A stretch of 64,000 nucleotides of DNA. Origin: Sialis fuliginosa (lineage: Eukaryota; Arthropoda; Insecta; Megaloptera; Sialidae). The position numbers and the translations under genes were made by a program. Numbering within the stretch: the first letter of the stretch is position 1; each line of letters opens with the position of its first letter. The notes beneath the pieces were generated by a model that had not been told where the DNA came from, did no database searches, and saw only the letters and a program-made list of their open reading frames with translations. Shown here in pieces: positions 1 through 11,313 of the stretch. The DNA lies in assembly GCA_961205875.1 (NCBI GenBank), contig OY540820.1, positions 10,292,001 to 10,356,000 on the forward strand, read 5' to 3'.

Positions 1-201
1 TGGAATTACTTTTTATTCATCTATGTTTAACCATTCTCTATAGTGCCCGTTGTATGAAAAAATCCAATTAAAAAACTTTATTGTAAAACGGATATGTCGT
101 GCCCTTTGTCTGGCATATTTGATTATTATCATCTATGTATTAGTAATAATAACTAATAGTTAGTATAAAGTATAACTATACCTATATCTCATAAATATAA
201 T

Positions 202-557
202 AAGGTAGAGGCACCAGTTATGGCCGCTATAAGAGCAAGTTTTCGGGTTTTTTTGGATTAATGGGCTTCTTTTTTGTAATTCTCATGAACTCGTGTTATT
301 AATAAAATAAGAAACTCTTTATTTAATCAATTTAATTACGAAAGTCTGCAAATATAGTTTGTTTTTTAAATTATACCCTTTTATTTTGTTTATGTTTTTT
401 CTCCAGTAATGACAAAGGTAAAACCAGTAAAGAGCACGCAGTAATGGACACTTGCTAATGATTACAAAATGATAAATACTACGACACAAAAGATATAAAA
501 GAAAGAATCGTCAAATTTGAAATAAAAATGTAAATCAGTTGATATGATAATATAATA
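202..557 (+). mobile_element. MITE family A, copy 1 (3'-truncated)
   Basis: This is the left end of the most abundant repeat in the window. It begins with a degraded form of the family terminus (AAGGTACTGGCACCAGT) followed by TATGGCCGCTATAAGAGCAAG. The interior matches the other copies (ATTAATGGGCTT, TAATCAATTTAATTAC, GAGCACGCAGTAATGGACAC). It stops before the family's right terminus, where an unrelated repeat begins. Confidence 0.8.
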
Positions 558-735
558 ATCTATATTATAAAAATGAATGTTCGTTTGTGTGTAACTTATA
601 GACTCCGAAATTACTGAACCGATTTCAATGCGGTTTTCACCAATAGTTAGATAATTGGCTAATAATATTTTATGAAAATCTAAAATTTAACATCAAAAGA
701 TGAAAAAGAATCTTTTGCACAGCGTCTTTTGTTTC
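558..735. repeat. Dispersed-repeat-like segment with ACTCCGAAATTACTGAACCG
   Basis: The segment carries the phrase ACTCCGAAATTACTGAACCG followed by ATTTCAATG. Phrases like this are common in multicopy elements of many insect genomes. No second copy was recognised in this window, so the call rests on remembered resemblance only. Confidence 0.3.
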
Positions 736-1767
736 TATACGATGTCAGAGCATAGAACTGTCATTTATAGAAAAACACAGTAGCTATGGAATATAAGACG
801 CTGAAAACAATTACTATATGTCAATGTCAGTTAGAATCATGATACCTACAAATAATTATCTTTCCACCATGAGTTTGAATGAAAAAATATGCATTTTACA
901 ATATAAATAAACGTGTATTTTGTATCATATAATCTTCTTAAAGTACCTAACTCAGGAAAAAATTCAAGAAAAAAAAAATACTTGATAAAAATCGGCGGGC
1001 CCACTGGCCCCATAAACCCCTGGTCTAAATTATTATTATTTGATACTAGAAATCGATAACACTTATTAATACTAATCCCTGTATCAAATTTCATAACTGT
1101 AGCACAATGGGTTCTCTAGATATTAAATAAACATTAGTTTTGGGTAAAAGTCTGTAGCTCCCCGAGGAAAAATTTCCGGACATAGGTTCACATACGGTTT
1201 TTTCCTTAAAATTGCATCCTCGATCTACTGTAAATTTTTTTTAACACTAGTTGTAAATCACCCTGTATATCATTTAAATGTGGCAATTTCATTAAAATCA
1301 AAACGAATCACTAAACTAGAACTAATAAGCTAATGCGATATGAAATAATTAAATTAAATAAACAAAAACAATCAAAGCTACTTGTAACATATAACAATAT
1401 TGTTTGTACTCTGGCACACGTGTATAGTAAGTTAAATTTGCCGGTTGACGGAGTTAACGCACGATTTGTGGAAATGGGGTGGGGGGAGGGGGAGTAAACA
1501 CAGACATCCCGGTGTATTGTGATGTAGCAAACAAGACGGCTTTTGTGTTGTAGTCAAGTTACGCAACGCGCGAGTTACACGTGTATTTGTGCCGGGGAAT
1601 ATTTAGTTACAAGACGTCAAAATGCCGCAATCTTAATCAATCATAATAAATTCATCATTTGTAAATATAAATTAATACTTCGCTTTGCGTTTCGGAAAAT
1701 ATGTACATTGATCAGTATTATCTTGGGTCTTCTTTATTTCATTTATTTATTTAATAAAAACATAAAT
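736..1767. other. Gene-free stretch with a G-rich unique segment
   Basis: No coding signal was found. Positions 1195-1272 match, in inverted orientation, the sequence at about 5547-5620 (ends TACAGG(G/A)TGATTTACAAATAG, then GTAGATCGAGGATG), so this is one end of a small repeat. Positions 1436-1640 are more GC-balanced and non-repetitive, with a G-rich run at about 1474-1494. Nothing else was recognised. Confidence 0.4.
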
Positions 1768-1810
1768 AAGGTACTGGCACCAGTTATGGCCGCTATAAGA
1801 GCAAGGTTTA
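1768..1810 (+). mobile_element. MITE family A, copy 2 (left end, interrupted)
   Basis: It begins with an intact terminus AAGGTACTGGCACCAGT and runs through GGCCGCTATAAGAGCAAGGTTTA, where a family C element is inserted. The sequence after that insertion resumes with TTACTG, as in the uninterrupted copy at 53974, but then diverges. Confidence 0.8.
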
Positions 1811-2125
1811 TGTACGGTATTATAAAGGAGCTTGCAAGTACTCTCAAATGGGGTATTAATTCTGTACTAGTATCTATAGTTTAGCTATGGAATTTAGAGC
1901 AGTGACACTTTAACTAATTGTAACACAGTTGGCATCTTTCACCGTACAAAATAATTTTCATAATATCACCACTGTTTTAATACCGTTGGTGTTTATCTAC
2001 AAGGCGTGTGCGAAACTTGTCAAAGTCTTCAACAAACTCCAAAAGAACTGTCATATAAGTTTGATATCTCATTTGAGAGTGCTTGCAAGCTAGCAAATTT
2101 GCGAGCTCATTTATAATACCGGACA
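1811..2125 (+). mobile_element. PIF/Harbinger-like MITE family C, copy 1
   Basis: A ~315-bp element with inverted ends TGTNCGGTATTATAAAGGAG and the complementary ATTTATAATACCGGACA. It is flanked by TTA on both sides (1808-1810, 2126-2128). Three-base TWA target duplications are a hallmark of PIF/Harbinger elements. It sits inside a family A element whose empty site (GGTTTACTG) is preserved at about 53,999-54,020, so C inserted after A. Confidence 0.75.
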
Positions 2126-2689
2126 TTACTGTCTATACGGACTATAAACCCCAAAAAAACTCAGTGGGCTGGACTTCTTGAAAAAAACTAGTTTTTACCA
2201 ACCCTGATATAAACAAATTGGAGCAGTGGAGCAATTATCCGCACTCCCTATCAAACCCTCTTCCAGTTCAATAGCAAAATAGTGATAAGAATTAAATAAA
2301 AAAATTTAATTGCCATTTAAAAATAACACTTTTTTCCTCAAAATCATATCACTCCATTTCAAGCAACCCAATTTTCAGGAACCATATCGCATATATACAA
2401 GACATTATCAATAAACGGCATCTCCCTCGTTCAAAATGTCAAACACATTTGCAAGCAATATTGTAACTTATAAGTTAGACTAGAATTCGCCCGGTGGTCG
2501 TTAAAGTCTCGAGTAGTTTCTGATAAGGAGACCTTCACCACAAGCAGGACGACTCTTTGTGAAGTTGATTTGCCTCCTTTGAAAACATTATAGCTACTGA
2601 AAATTGAATTTTCATTCAGTTGGTTCGTTGCTTTCTGCATAGCGATTGAAATAATATCACTTAGAATGATTTTTAAATGTATTTTATCA
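2126..2689. other. Gene-free stretch, nothing recognised
   Basis: AT-rich sequence with no supported coding region. A minus-strand open frame at 2431-2640 has no recognisable motif and no supporting splice or start context. Confidence 0.4.
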
Positions 2690-3441
2690 GTGGCGTACTA
2701 ATGGAGGGTATTTTTCAACCCTCTCTCCCCCTAAAAAAATGTTCATAAATCACCAAAAAGGTCAATTAAAATTGATAAATTAACAAATAAGTTGAACAAT
2801 TAATATCTCAGCTTGGCGCAATCCTACAGACTTAACTTTTTTTTTAAATATAGCTTTCACCATTATCTTTAATGTCCGGTATTATAAAGGAGCTAGCAAA
2901 TTTGTTAGCTAGCAAGCACTTTGAACTGAGATATCAAACTTATATGACAGTTCTTTTGGAGTTTGTTGATGATTTTGACAAGTTTCGCGCACGCATTGTA
3001 GGTAAATACCAGCGGTATTAAAACAGTGGTGATGTTATGAAAATTATTTTGTACGGTCAACGATGCCAACTGTATTACAATTAGTTGAAGTGTCACTGCT
3101 CTAAATTTCATAGTTAATCCATAGATACTAGTACAGAATTAATACCCCATTTGAAAGTAATTGCTAGCTAGCAAACTTTGCTAGCTCCTTTATATTACCG
3201 GACATAAGACTATCAAATACCCTAAGACCGTCGAGACCCCCCTTCCCCAATTATTAACAAATTCAAAATGATAAATTAACAAATAAGTTGAATAGTTACT
3301 ATCTCAGTTTGGCGCGATCCTAAAAACTATAAAAAAGTTTACTCAAAAATTATAGCCTGTATACTGATTTGAACCAAAAAAGTCACTTATGTCCCATTGT
3401 GCATAGCCCCACCTGGCCTGGCGCCCCTAAAGCCGGCGCTG
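2690..3441. mobile_element. Repeat family G, copy 1 (hAT-like ends, internal tandem units)
   Basis: It shares long stretches with 44,357-44,970: CCCTCTCTCCCCCTAA, AATATCTCAGCTTGGCGC, GCCCTAAGACCGTCGAGACC and GATTTGAACCAAAAAAGT. It ends in CTAAAGCCGGCGCTG, which is nearly complementary to the start of the second copy (CAGTGCCGGTCTTAGC), so termini of hAT type are likely. It contains about two ~165-bp internal units where copy 2 has three. A family C element is inserted at 2873. Confidence 0.6.
2873..3204 (-). mobile_element. PIF/Harbinger-like MITE family C, copy 2
   Basis: A 332-bp element ending TGTCCGGTATTATAAAGGAG and TTTATATTACCGGACA. It is flanked by TAA at 2870-2872 and 3205-3207. The paralogous repeat at 44,357-44,970 keeps the uninterrupted site (CTTTAAGATTATC), which directly confirms the insertion and its 3-bp target duplication. 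Confidence 0.85.
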
Positions 3442-3724
3442 GTTACAACTACTTGAATATTGCACACTTTCATAGAAAAAAATATTATTTTTTTAGTTGT
3501 ATTTTTTAATTACATATTTCAAAACTGATATTTTCACAAACAGAATTTTAAATGGTTTTAATTTAAAACTATCACAACATTGCACTACCTATTTCAAAAT
3601 AATTTAGGTATAAAAAAAATAAACTCTATTCCAGTGCAGTAAACACAACACAAATGAATAAGTTTCTAATTGAACAAACTGTGTTCATGGAATACTTTTA
3701 CATACGTTTATACGAGTGTATCCA

Positions 3725-4145
3725 ATTTACATTTTCGATTTAGTGAAATATTGTTACGGATTCATAAAATTACAAACGTGAAAACTTTGAGCATAAAAAA
3801 CACAGTGGCGTCTTAAACTAAGAACAGATAAATGTCTTAACTTTATTAAAAAAAACATCTGCCAAGGAAATGTACAACACTTCCTCTTGCTAAATTCACC
3901 AATTGAACAATTTAAATAAAAACCGATAGTGTTCAACCATCCAATCAAGTTTCATTAATATCGGTTTAGTAGTTCATGAGTTATACATGTGACAAGGATT
4001 CAGGGGACATACACACAGACAGACAGACACGGACCGAAAAGTGTTTAAAATTTTTAAATCGGAGAACAATTTTTTTGTCTCAATCTAAAACGATCACAAA
4101 GCTTCTCGTATTTCGATATTGCGAGGAAGCAAAATTATTTAATAA
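3725..4145. repeat. Dispersed repeat family R, copy 1
   Basis: It matches parts of 18,700-19,440 and 28,050-28,670. Shared phrases are CTTCCTC(T/G)TGCTAAATTCACC, AGTTCATGAGTTA, GACAGACACGGA and AAAACGATCACAAAGCTTC, ending near GCGAGGAAGCAA. The common 3' end and variable 5' extent suggest a retroposon, but no encoded enzyme was seen. Confidence 0.6.
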
Positions 4146-5546
4146 CTTCAACGAAAACTACGATTTATCGACTATACAATTCAAGTTGGTTATAAAAAAA
4201 CCCATAAAATGACATAAAAAATGAATAATACGTCATCACTTTTAACTTACATAAACAAAACATGAACAATTTCTTTTTCATGTTCCACCACTGCCAGTAC
4301 TGCCACACATAAATATATGTATATAGACATCACCATATGCATTTCAAATGGTACTATTCTCGATATATATCAAATGGAAACAAACCTAGATGAATAAAAA
4401 AATAATTCCCATACTGCATTCATGAAACCATCCTATTTGAATTTTATGTTTTATTACCTGTGTTATAAGTATGAAGTAAGGTGGTAAATTTATATGAACG
4501 CGAAACTTTTATACCGCATCGCACTTTGGGGATCAAGAAAGCCATGGATGTGTACGTGCCGTTGTGTTTTGGATTCAAATCGTCACCGTAGACCAGTGCT
4601 TCCCAAACTGTTTAGCTATTTAAGCACTTAAACACCAATATAGTTTATATTGTAAAATGATGTCAAGATAATATTGAAAACTTACTAGAAACAGTATGGA
4701 TAGTAAATATTTAAATTTAACAATTGATTTTTTAAATATGTAAATACGTACAGGAAAATACATTTAAAAAAATATTGACCGTTTAGATTTTATAACAACA
4801 TTACGTAATCATTGTATCATTTACAGCACCTACACCATTTAATACACACTGAATTTAATGTTATAACATTAATATATAGACTTATAAGTCTATATATTTA
4901 GTTCTATATCTATTATCTAGTATTATTTTATTTATATAAAATATTAAAATATATAAATTAAAGTACATACTAACCTATTAGAAGTAGAACAAATATTAAG
5001 ATGTATCAATTACCTGAAAAAGAAAAAAATGCATTAATAAAGTTAGTTATCATTTATAATTCACCTAAATGTTTAGTATAAATAAATAAATAAATCAATT
5101 ATCTATTGCTGATACTTAAAAATACTTATCATATATGTTTTTCAGGTTTCGTACATATTTATTAGATACAATCTCGTAAAATACATTTCTGCTATAAAAA
5201 TTACAAGATTATCTTCATCCAGCATCAGAATTTACACGATAAGGGATTTTAAATAAGTCACGTACGCATATAATCAAAATTCACTTATTTAACAAAAAAA
5301 AGTCTGATATTTTTCACATTTTGATAAAAATTTTCCATAGTATTAAAATTATTTTAAATATTGTTGTTTATTTGAATCTGCGGCTTAATCTACAAAATAC
5401 TTAAAGCCACATTTGAATAAAATTGAAATTTCTATAGAGAAAAAGTAAATACATACATATATGTATAACTTTATTATGCGCAAAAGTGTTTAAACTTCAT
5501 AAATTTAAGATAAAGTTTGATACGATATGAAACTAGTTTTAAATAT
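4146..5546. other. Gene-free stretch with a hAT-type terminus
   Basis: CAGTGCTTCCCAAACTG at 4594-4610 resembles the terminus of hAT transposons. No partner end was found, so the element's extent is unknown. The segment 4500-4593 is more GC-balanced than its surroundings. The rest, 4620-5546, is very AT-rich with no recognisable feature. Confidence 0.35.
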
Positions 5547-5620
5547 ACAGGATGATTTACAAATAGTATTAAAAAAATGTACAGTAGATCGAGGATGTAA
5601 TTATAAGCAAGAAACTGATT
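5547..5620. repeat. Small repeat family M, end fragment
   Basis: TACAGGATGATTTACAAATAG followed by GTACAGTAGATCGAGGATG matches the inverse complement of 1195-1272 (CACCCTGTATATC end). The CAGGGTG-like terminus next to TA suggests a mariner-type MITE fragment. Confidence 0.45.
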
Positions 5621-5700
5621 TATTTTTATATTGTTATAAATAAACAAAAAACATCAAAACAAATTCCAAAACAACTAAGAAAGTCACAATTATACCAAAC

Positions 5701-6222
5701 TTAATGCACCAGTTATGGCCGCTATAAGAGCAAGTTTTCTTTTTTTATTAATGGGCTTGTTTTTCGTAATTCTCATGAACTCATGTTACTAATAAAACAA
5801 GTAACTATTTATTTAATCAATTTAATTACCAAAGTCACCAAATATAGTTTGTTTTTAAATTAGTTATAACCTTTTATTTTGTTCATGTTTTTTCTCCAGT
5901 AATGGCAAAGATAAAACCAGTAATGAGCACGCAGTAATGGATACTTGCTAATGATTACAAAATGATAAGTACTACAACACAAAAGATATAAAATTGCAAT
6001 GATAATATAATAATTAATAAATAAATTATAATAATAATTAGTTTAAATGTCCACCATTTTGACACCTATTGGCCGATTGTCATCAAATAACGCTGTAAGA
6101 CAGTTAAATGTTTATATATTAATATTCAGAAATGGTAGTAATCAAATATTAACACATATTTATAATTCAGTACCTACATTTAATCAAAAATTTGCCATTA
6201 CTGGGGTCCTTAACTAGACCTT
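5701..6222 (+). mobile_element. MITE family A, copy 3 (near full length)
   Basis: The family interior is colinear from GCACCAGTTATGGCCGC to ATTACTGGGGTCCTTAACTAGACC. The outermost terminal bases (GGTACTG and CAGTACC) are lost at both ends. It includes the internal ATGTCCACCATTTTGACACC block that marks the right half of the family. Confidence 0.85.
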
Positions 6223-7479
6223 ATTTTAATGTAACATCCAACTTTCTCCCTCTGCAAATTAAGTTAGCAAAAGCACAGGAGAATATGTTACCGTCGCAGC
6301 AATAAATCAAATTAAAAACTTTTGACAATCTCTGGCCGCCGTCACGTGTGTAGGCAATGCAAGGCAACCCCTGATCGCGTACACATTTGCAATGACGTAT
6401 GGTCGATTCGTGGCTCGCAAGAACATTGTCACACATACATACACATAGATACATTTATACTACAACTACAACACATATGTATACACACAGCACCGGTAAA
6501 TGGTAAAAAACAAACAATGTTTTGTTTGTATGTCGAAATATTTTTTTCATGATCATTTGTCATAATTATTTTTATACCAATTTTTTTCTTTTATTAAAAT
6601 TTTTATGTATATCTTGTATAAAGTGCAGTGAAAAAATAGATTGTCTTCATTAAAATGTAGACATATGTATCTCCTGACATTTTTTGGAAAACAAAACAAT
6701 AATACTGCGCACATATTGCGATTAGCAGGTAACCACAAAAAAATAATTTGATTATATTATTTCACCTTAAATCATCACCTTAAATATGCACACTATACTA
6801 ATAGATTCAGTATTTTTACTCTCCTATATAAAAGCAAATATGCAGTTAGTAGGTATTGTCAGATATGCTATTGTTTCTTACAAAATTTCACAACTGAAAC
6901 TAATATGAATCATTATTATTGTTTTAATTCAAATTGTATTTTTTAACGAATAATGTTTTTGATTAAATATTCTAAAATGCTAAAATGTAATTATGTGTAT
7001 ATGAATGTATATTGAACATGAAAAAATATATCCTCATATTGATTATTGGCACTGCATTTATTACTTATTAAATTACACAAATATACATTTACATAGAGGT
7101 GAATAATAAGTAAGGAATATACAATAGATTCCTCAATTCAGCTTAAAATATTAACTCTAAAAAATAAAATACATAAAAAAAATTTATCAGTTATAATTAT
7201 ATTATAATATTTATGTTTTATATGATGACATCATTTATAACATTAACGTTTTATAACACCCTATATTTTATATTATACCAACACTGCATTATTTTGGCAA
7301 AATAGCAACAAAACTTTTTTAAATACAAATTGTTTTTAAACATTTATTTTTGGTGTAAAATCACCATTAGTTAATATTTTTAAATTATTTTACTATAAAA
7401 TTTACTGTCATGTAGTTAAAGAGTAAAGTTTTAAAGTGAAATGATGTTGACAATTTTTTTTTATATCCCATTTGCCCTC
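6223..7479. other. Gene-free stretch, one GC-balanced patch
   Basis: Positions 6310-6430 are non-repetitive and unusually GC-balanced for the window, with overlapping open frames on both strands (6221-6454 minus, 6322-6552 plus). Neither shows a recognised domain, so coding status is not supported. The remainder is AT-rich and featureless. Confidence 0.35.
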
Positions 7480-7580
7480 TAATGCCGTGTTTAGACCAAA
7501 AAGACAAAACACCATATAAGCTTTATATTTATAGTGTTTGTTGCAATTTTGTCAAAAACTTTGGCTTAAACGCGGTATTA
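7480..7580. mobile_element. ~100-bp MITE-like inverted repeat
   Basis: It begins TAATGCCGTGTTTAGACCAAA and ends TTTGGCTTAAACGCGGTATTA, imperfect inverse complements bounded by TA. The size and structure fit a very short Tc1/mariner-type MITE. No other copy was seen. Confidence 0.5.
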
Positions 7581-8203
7581 TGATACCTATAAAGCATCAA
7601 AAACTTCTTTTATAACTCATCTATTATTGGTCCAGCACCAACTATAATTATACCAGGTTTAGAAGGCTGTAACAGACAGACAAACAAATTTTTCGGAAAA
7701 ATAAAAAAATGTATTTATTTATTCATAAATACAATATTTTAGGCAACGTAATCTATGTTCCTCACTTTATAATTCATCCTGTATATAACACACACATACA
7801 CATACACATATACAAGAAAGTGCCATGGGGGTAGGGCACACGTGGAATGGGATTTAAGGGGTGTAAAACGCCAGTTCAGAAGCTACTCTAAGATCTTCTT
7901 ATTCCTCCACTTCTAATATGATATGCACATACGGTTCACTGCTGCTCGTTTCAACGTGTTTGACGTCTGTATTATGAAAATTTTTGACATAAAGCTTGCG
8001 CATGTGTGTTTTATGTATATAATTGTATCATGTATGAAATGTAACAACGAGATGAAAATTGGAGTTATCTATATAGAATGGAACGAATATAAAATAATCC
8101 GATTGATTCTTGTATACTAAGTTAATACGTATTAATTTAATTTTCTATTGGTTTTAATGTTACAAAACCAAAACAGATATGGGTTACTCATTCTTAAAAA
8201 TAT
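7581..8203. other. Gene-free stretch, nothing recognised
   Basis: AT-rich sequence with a short imperfect ACACATACAC-type simple repeat near 7790-7812. The open frame at 7923-8120 (65 residues) has no recognisable motif. Confidence 0.35.
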
Positions 8204-8254
8204 AAGGTACTGGCACCAGTCTTGGCAAAGACCCCAGTAATTTAAATGTACTGA
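8204..8254 (-). mobile_element. MITE family A, copy 4 (terminal fragment)
   Basis: AAGGTACTGGCACCAGTCTT followed by GGCAAAGACCCCAGTAAT is the family's right end in reverse orientation. The copy ends after about 50 bp. Confidence 0.75.
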
Positions 8255-8387
8255 AAAATGTGGCTCTCTGGCAAAAGATTTAACTCTAATGAAGAGGTCG
8301 AGTTGGAAACAAACGCCTATTTTGAGGGACTTGACTATAAATTTCACTCGCATTTTCGGCTATAAAAAAAAAATAATCGTCCAAAAA

Positions 8388-8672
8388 AAAACCTGAGGAC
8401 AATTATGTATAGAATAAGTGAGAAAAATTTCAAACCAATCGGTAAAGCCGTTCTCAACCGACTTCGAAAACATGGTTTCGAGAAAAACGCGTTTAAAGTT
8501 TTGAGTACGAATTGAATGCAGATAAAAAAATTTTTTTGAAACTTACACTGAATCGTCTATGGACAGGACATTTGTCTGAAATTTTCAGAGAATACTTTTG
8601 AAATATTCTACTTTGAGAAAATACAAAAAAAAAATTATTTTTTCAAAATTCTAACTGGGTCTGCCCCCTTAA
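8388..8672 (+). repeat. Dispersed repeat family J, copy 1
   Basis: It matches 41,906-42,190 in inverse orientation over about 285 bp: ACAATTATGTATAGAATAAG, GAAAATTTCAGAGAATACTT and CTAACTGGGTCTGCCCCCTT. It is a two-copy unit in this window and cannot be classified. Confidence 0.65.
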
Positions 8673-9666
8673 GCAGCGCACGCGAAGTTATACCTCTCCG
8701 ACGATTGTTTTTTTCCGACTTGAAATTTATACAAAATATTCACATATTATAAACCGAAACCTTCCTCGCGAAACACTCTATCCATTAATGAAAACCGAAA
8801 TAAAACTCGTTCAGTAGTTACTGAGAAAATCATACACAGACAGACGTGGCGAAGGACTTTGTTTTACCTATTATTCTATGTATAAATAATAGCCATACTT
8901 GAATACTACATACCCTCTACAAGAAACTCTGAAGGTATACATATAAACATAAATGTTATACATCACATTTAATATATATATACATATATATGAGTATACA
9001 AAGGCCGTTATGAGAGAAGCAATAAAGGTAATTTCTCCCCATTCCACTTACAAATTTCTGATAAAGTTATTAATACACTCAAACTAGAATATCTAAACAA
9101 ACATAATTTACTGCTCCGTACAATAAGTGCACATCTAAAGATACAACATCGTTATAATAAAATAAAACTTTTAATACATTATTAAAAACGGTATGAACGA
9201 AATATATACAAAGTGCTGTTAACAAAACCAATATTCTTGTTATCACTCAATGCAGTCTTTTTGAAATTAAATTTTCAAGATGTAAACTTCGCCAGTATTG
9301 AATATGATATTCAAATCGAGTTTTCACAACAAAGGAAAAGAAAATAAGATCGGACGTATTGAAAAGCGTGTCAGGGTGGTTGCATTCGTTATATTAGAAA
9401 GGACATCAGTTGTTATCAATGTTATACGATGTGATAAGACGTTATAAATGTCTATTTGATTTAAATGGCATCCATTGTTGTGATATTTTATTCAACGATG
9501 ATTGTATGGAGGTCAAAATAAATTAAATCTTGGGTCTGAAAATTTGTTATTTTTGAAAAAGTATAAGTACAGTCGAGTCTCGTTTATTCGAAGCCTTCTG
9601 AATCGTTTTGAATCGAGGAAGTCGTGTTTATTCGAAGTCGAGAGGGGCTCCCACCAAGTTATGTAT
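8673..9666. other. Gene-free stretch, nothing recognised
   Basis: A short (ATATAT)-rich tract lies at about 8966-8990 and a CAGACAGAC motif near 8838. No supported gene. The open frame at 9502-9702 runs into the next MITE and is not credible. Confidence 0.35.
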
Positions 9667-10136
9667 AGATCCTTGACCAATCAGCGTTGGCGCGGGAATT
9701 GACGTCACCACGAAGACGTATTCAAATGTTGTAAATGTATAATAGAATATCAATTACAAAAAATCCTTTATTTATTCTTGTCTTAGTATTTTTTGATATT
9801 TTAACAACATATACAATCAAAGAAGTACAAATTCGACATTGCAAAATCATGAAAAAGCTATTACAGACAATTTTGTCTATTCGAGAAGTGTCTTTTTTAC
9901 TATTACTATTCTTAAGTTGGCAATACGTTCTGTGATTTTGACAGCTTTCTATGATTTTGCAATGTCGAATTTGTACTTCTTTGATTGCATGTGTTGTTAA
10001 AATATCAAAAAAATACGAACACAAGAATAAATGAAGGAATTTTTTGTAATTGATATTCTATTATACATGTATAACATTTGAATACGTTTTCGTGGTGACT
10101 TCAATTCCCGCACCAATGCTGATTGGTCAAGGAGCT
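9667..10136. mobile_element. Foldback MITE family D, copy 1
   Basis: It has long inverted arms. The left arm reads CCTTGACCAATCAGCGTTGG then GGGAATTGACGTCACCACGA. The right arm reads inversely, ending CCCGCACCAATGCTGATTGGTCAAGG. Arms of over 180 bp flank a short centre. Other copies lie at 35,693-35,926 (right half) and 50,545-50,966. Open frames of 66-100 codons inside it are by-products of the arms. Confidence 0.75.
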
Positions 10137-10295
10137 ATTGAGACTATGTATATTGTATGTAAATGTCTTTATATACCTTGGTATTTAATATGAGATTAAA
10201 AAAAAAAATTGTCGAATATTAAAAAAATTTAAATTTAATAGTGGTAATAACGGCATACATACAGATTAAGAATCTTTTTTAATTTTTTATTTCAG

Positions 10296-10356
10296 ACCAC
10301 CGAGAAAAAAGAAATCACCTGCGCCAGCGAGAAAAGCTTTTTTTACAACATACTGA
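10296..10356 (+). CDS. Possible terminal exon of a gene starting upstream of the window
   Basis: A pyrimidine-rich tract ends in TTATTTCAG at 10287-10295. It is followed by an unusually GC-balanced stretch that in one phase reads as a basic tail (PPRKKKSPAPARKAF then FTTY) to a TGA at 10354-10356. An AATAAA lies at 10367-10372. Acceptor, short basic coding tail, stop and nearby poly(A) signal together resemble a last exon. The other two phases are also open for a while, and no upstream exon was found in 10.3 kb, so this is a weak call. Confidence 0.22.
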
Positions 10357-10372
10357 CATATTGTTAAATAAA

Positions 10373-11313
10373 CAAGTATATAAAAATAATAATGCTATTA
10401 TTTCTACTCTCTAAATGTACCCGAAGAAGTAGAATAGCCCCTTAAACTAATTTTATAGATGTCTCAATTAACTAGAATAAATATGAAATATTTCTTCTGA
10501 AACTAAAGAATAATGTTAAAACATTTTTTTAATTTTCCAAAAGCTATAAACCGTAAAATGACATAATGGCTGTGAACGTGTTAAAATATCTGGTACATAA
10601 ACAAAACCAGGCGGATTCAATTTTTCTTGTAACGCACAGTCACATATTTTTTTTAAAAAGCTTAATCGTGTTTCGTCCACAGCAAACTCCATGTTCCAAC
10701 AGGCACACATATATCCATATGACATGTATTATAAAGTATGGACATTAATAAGAAAAAGCACTGTAATACGCGTATGTATTATTTGAAGTATCCGAACGCC
10801 AAAGTTGAATGAATCGTTGTTTTTAAAAACAGGGGAGACTGAATCTGAATATTTTTATGATTCGGGTTCAAAGGACCCCACAATTAGGTTTCACTCAAAT
10901 ATGATGAATATTATCGGAAATAATACTTTGCATTATGCTGATCAAAATTTGTCATTCCATAACTTCTAGACTACAAGCACAAAATAACTGAAGATTTTTG
11001 CATTTTTAACTTTCGAAATTCAACCCCTATGGGGGTAAAAAGGGGTGTAAAAGTTTTTTTCGTTGGATTTACTTGAAACTTACAATTAGCATAAATATTC
11101 TACAATACATATAATTCAGTATTTTTTTTGTTATACGTGCCTAAACAGCCATTGAAGGGGTGAAAACCACCCTCAAAATTTGAATTTTAAATTAAAAATC
11201 AAACTTAAACTGTCAGATTAGTTATTCTAAAAATGTGTATTATAATACTGACATTAGGATATTAGAAAACTAATATACATAACAAACAACAGACAAAAAC
11301 TATGGTTATGACT
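10373..11313. other. Gene-free stretch, nothing firmly recognised
   Basis: The segment 11,020-11,190 carries CAACCCCTATGGGGGTAAAA and AAGGGGTGAAAACCACCCTC, phrases that look like a worn dispersed repeat. No second copy is in the window. No coding signal was seen. Confidence 0.3.

Noticed and set aside
1543..1884. 113-codon frame
   Set aside because: It runs from unique DNA across MITE A and MITE C; a real gene would not depend on both insertions.
2905..3111. 68-codon minus-strand frame, nearly repeated at 62,575-62,781
   Set aside because: It lies wholly inside MITE family C. The second copy starts with TTG rather than ATG, the third copy carries a stop, and differences between copies are mostly residue-changing, as expected of non-coding sequence.
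4500..4593. Possible minus-strand exon next to a hAT terminus
   Set aside because: The frame is open and GC-balanced, but the acceptor and donor are weak and the adjoining CAGTGCTTCCCAAACTG is a transposon end.
6221..6552. Overlapping frames on both strands in a GC-balanced patch
   Set aside because: Both strands being open argues for composition rather than coding, and no domain is recognisable.
9722..10024. 100-codon minus-strand frame
   Set aside because: It is contained in the foldback MITE D; the other D copies do not keep it open.
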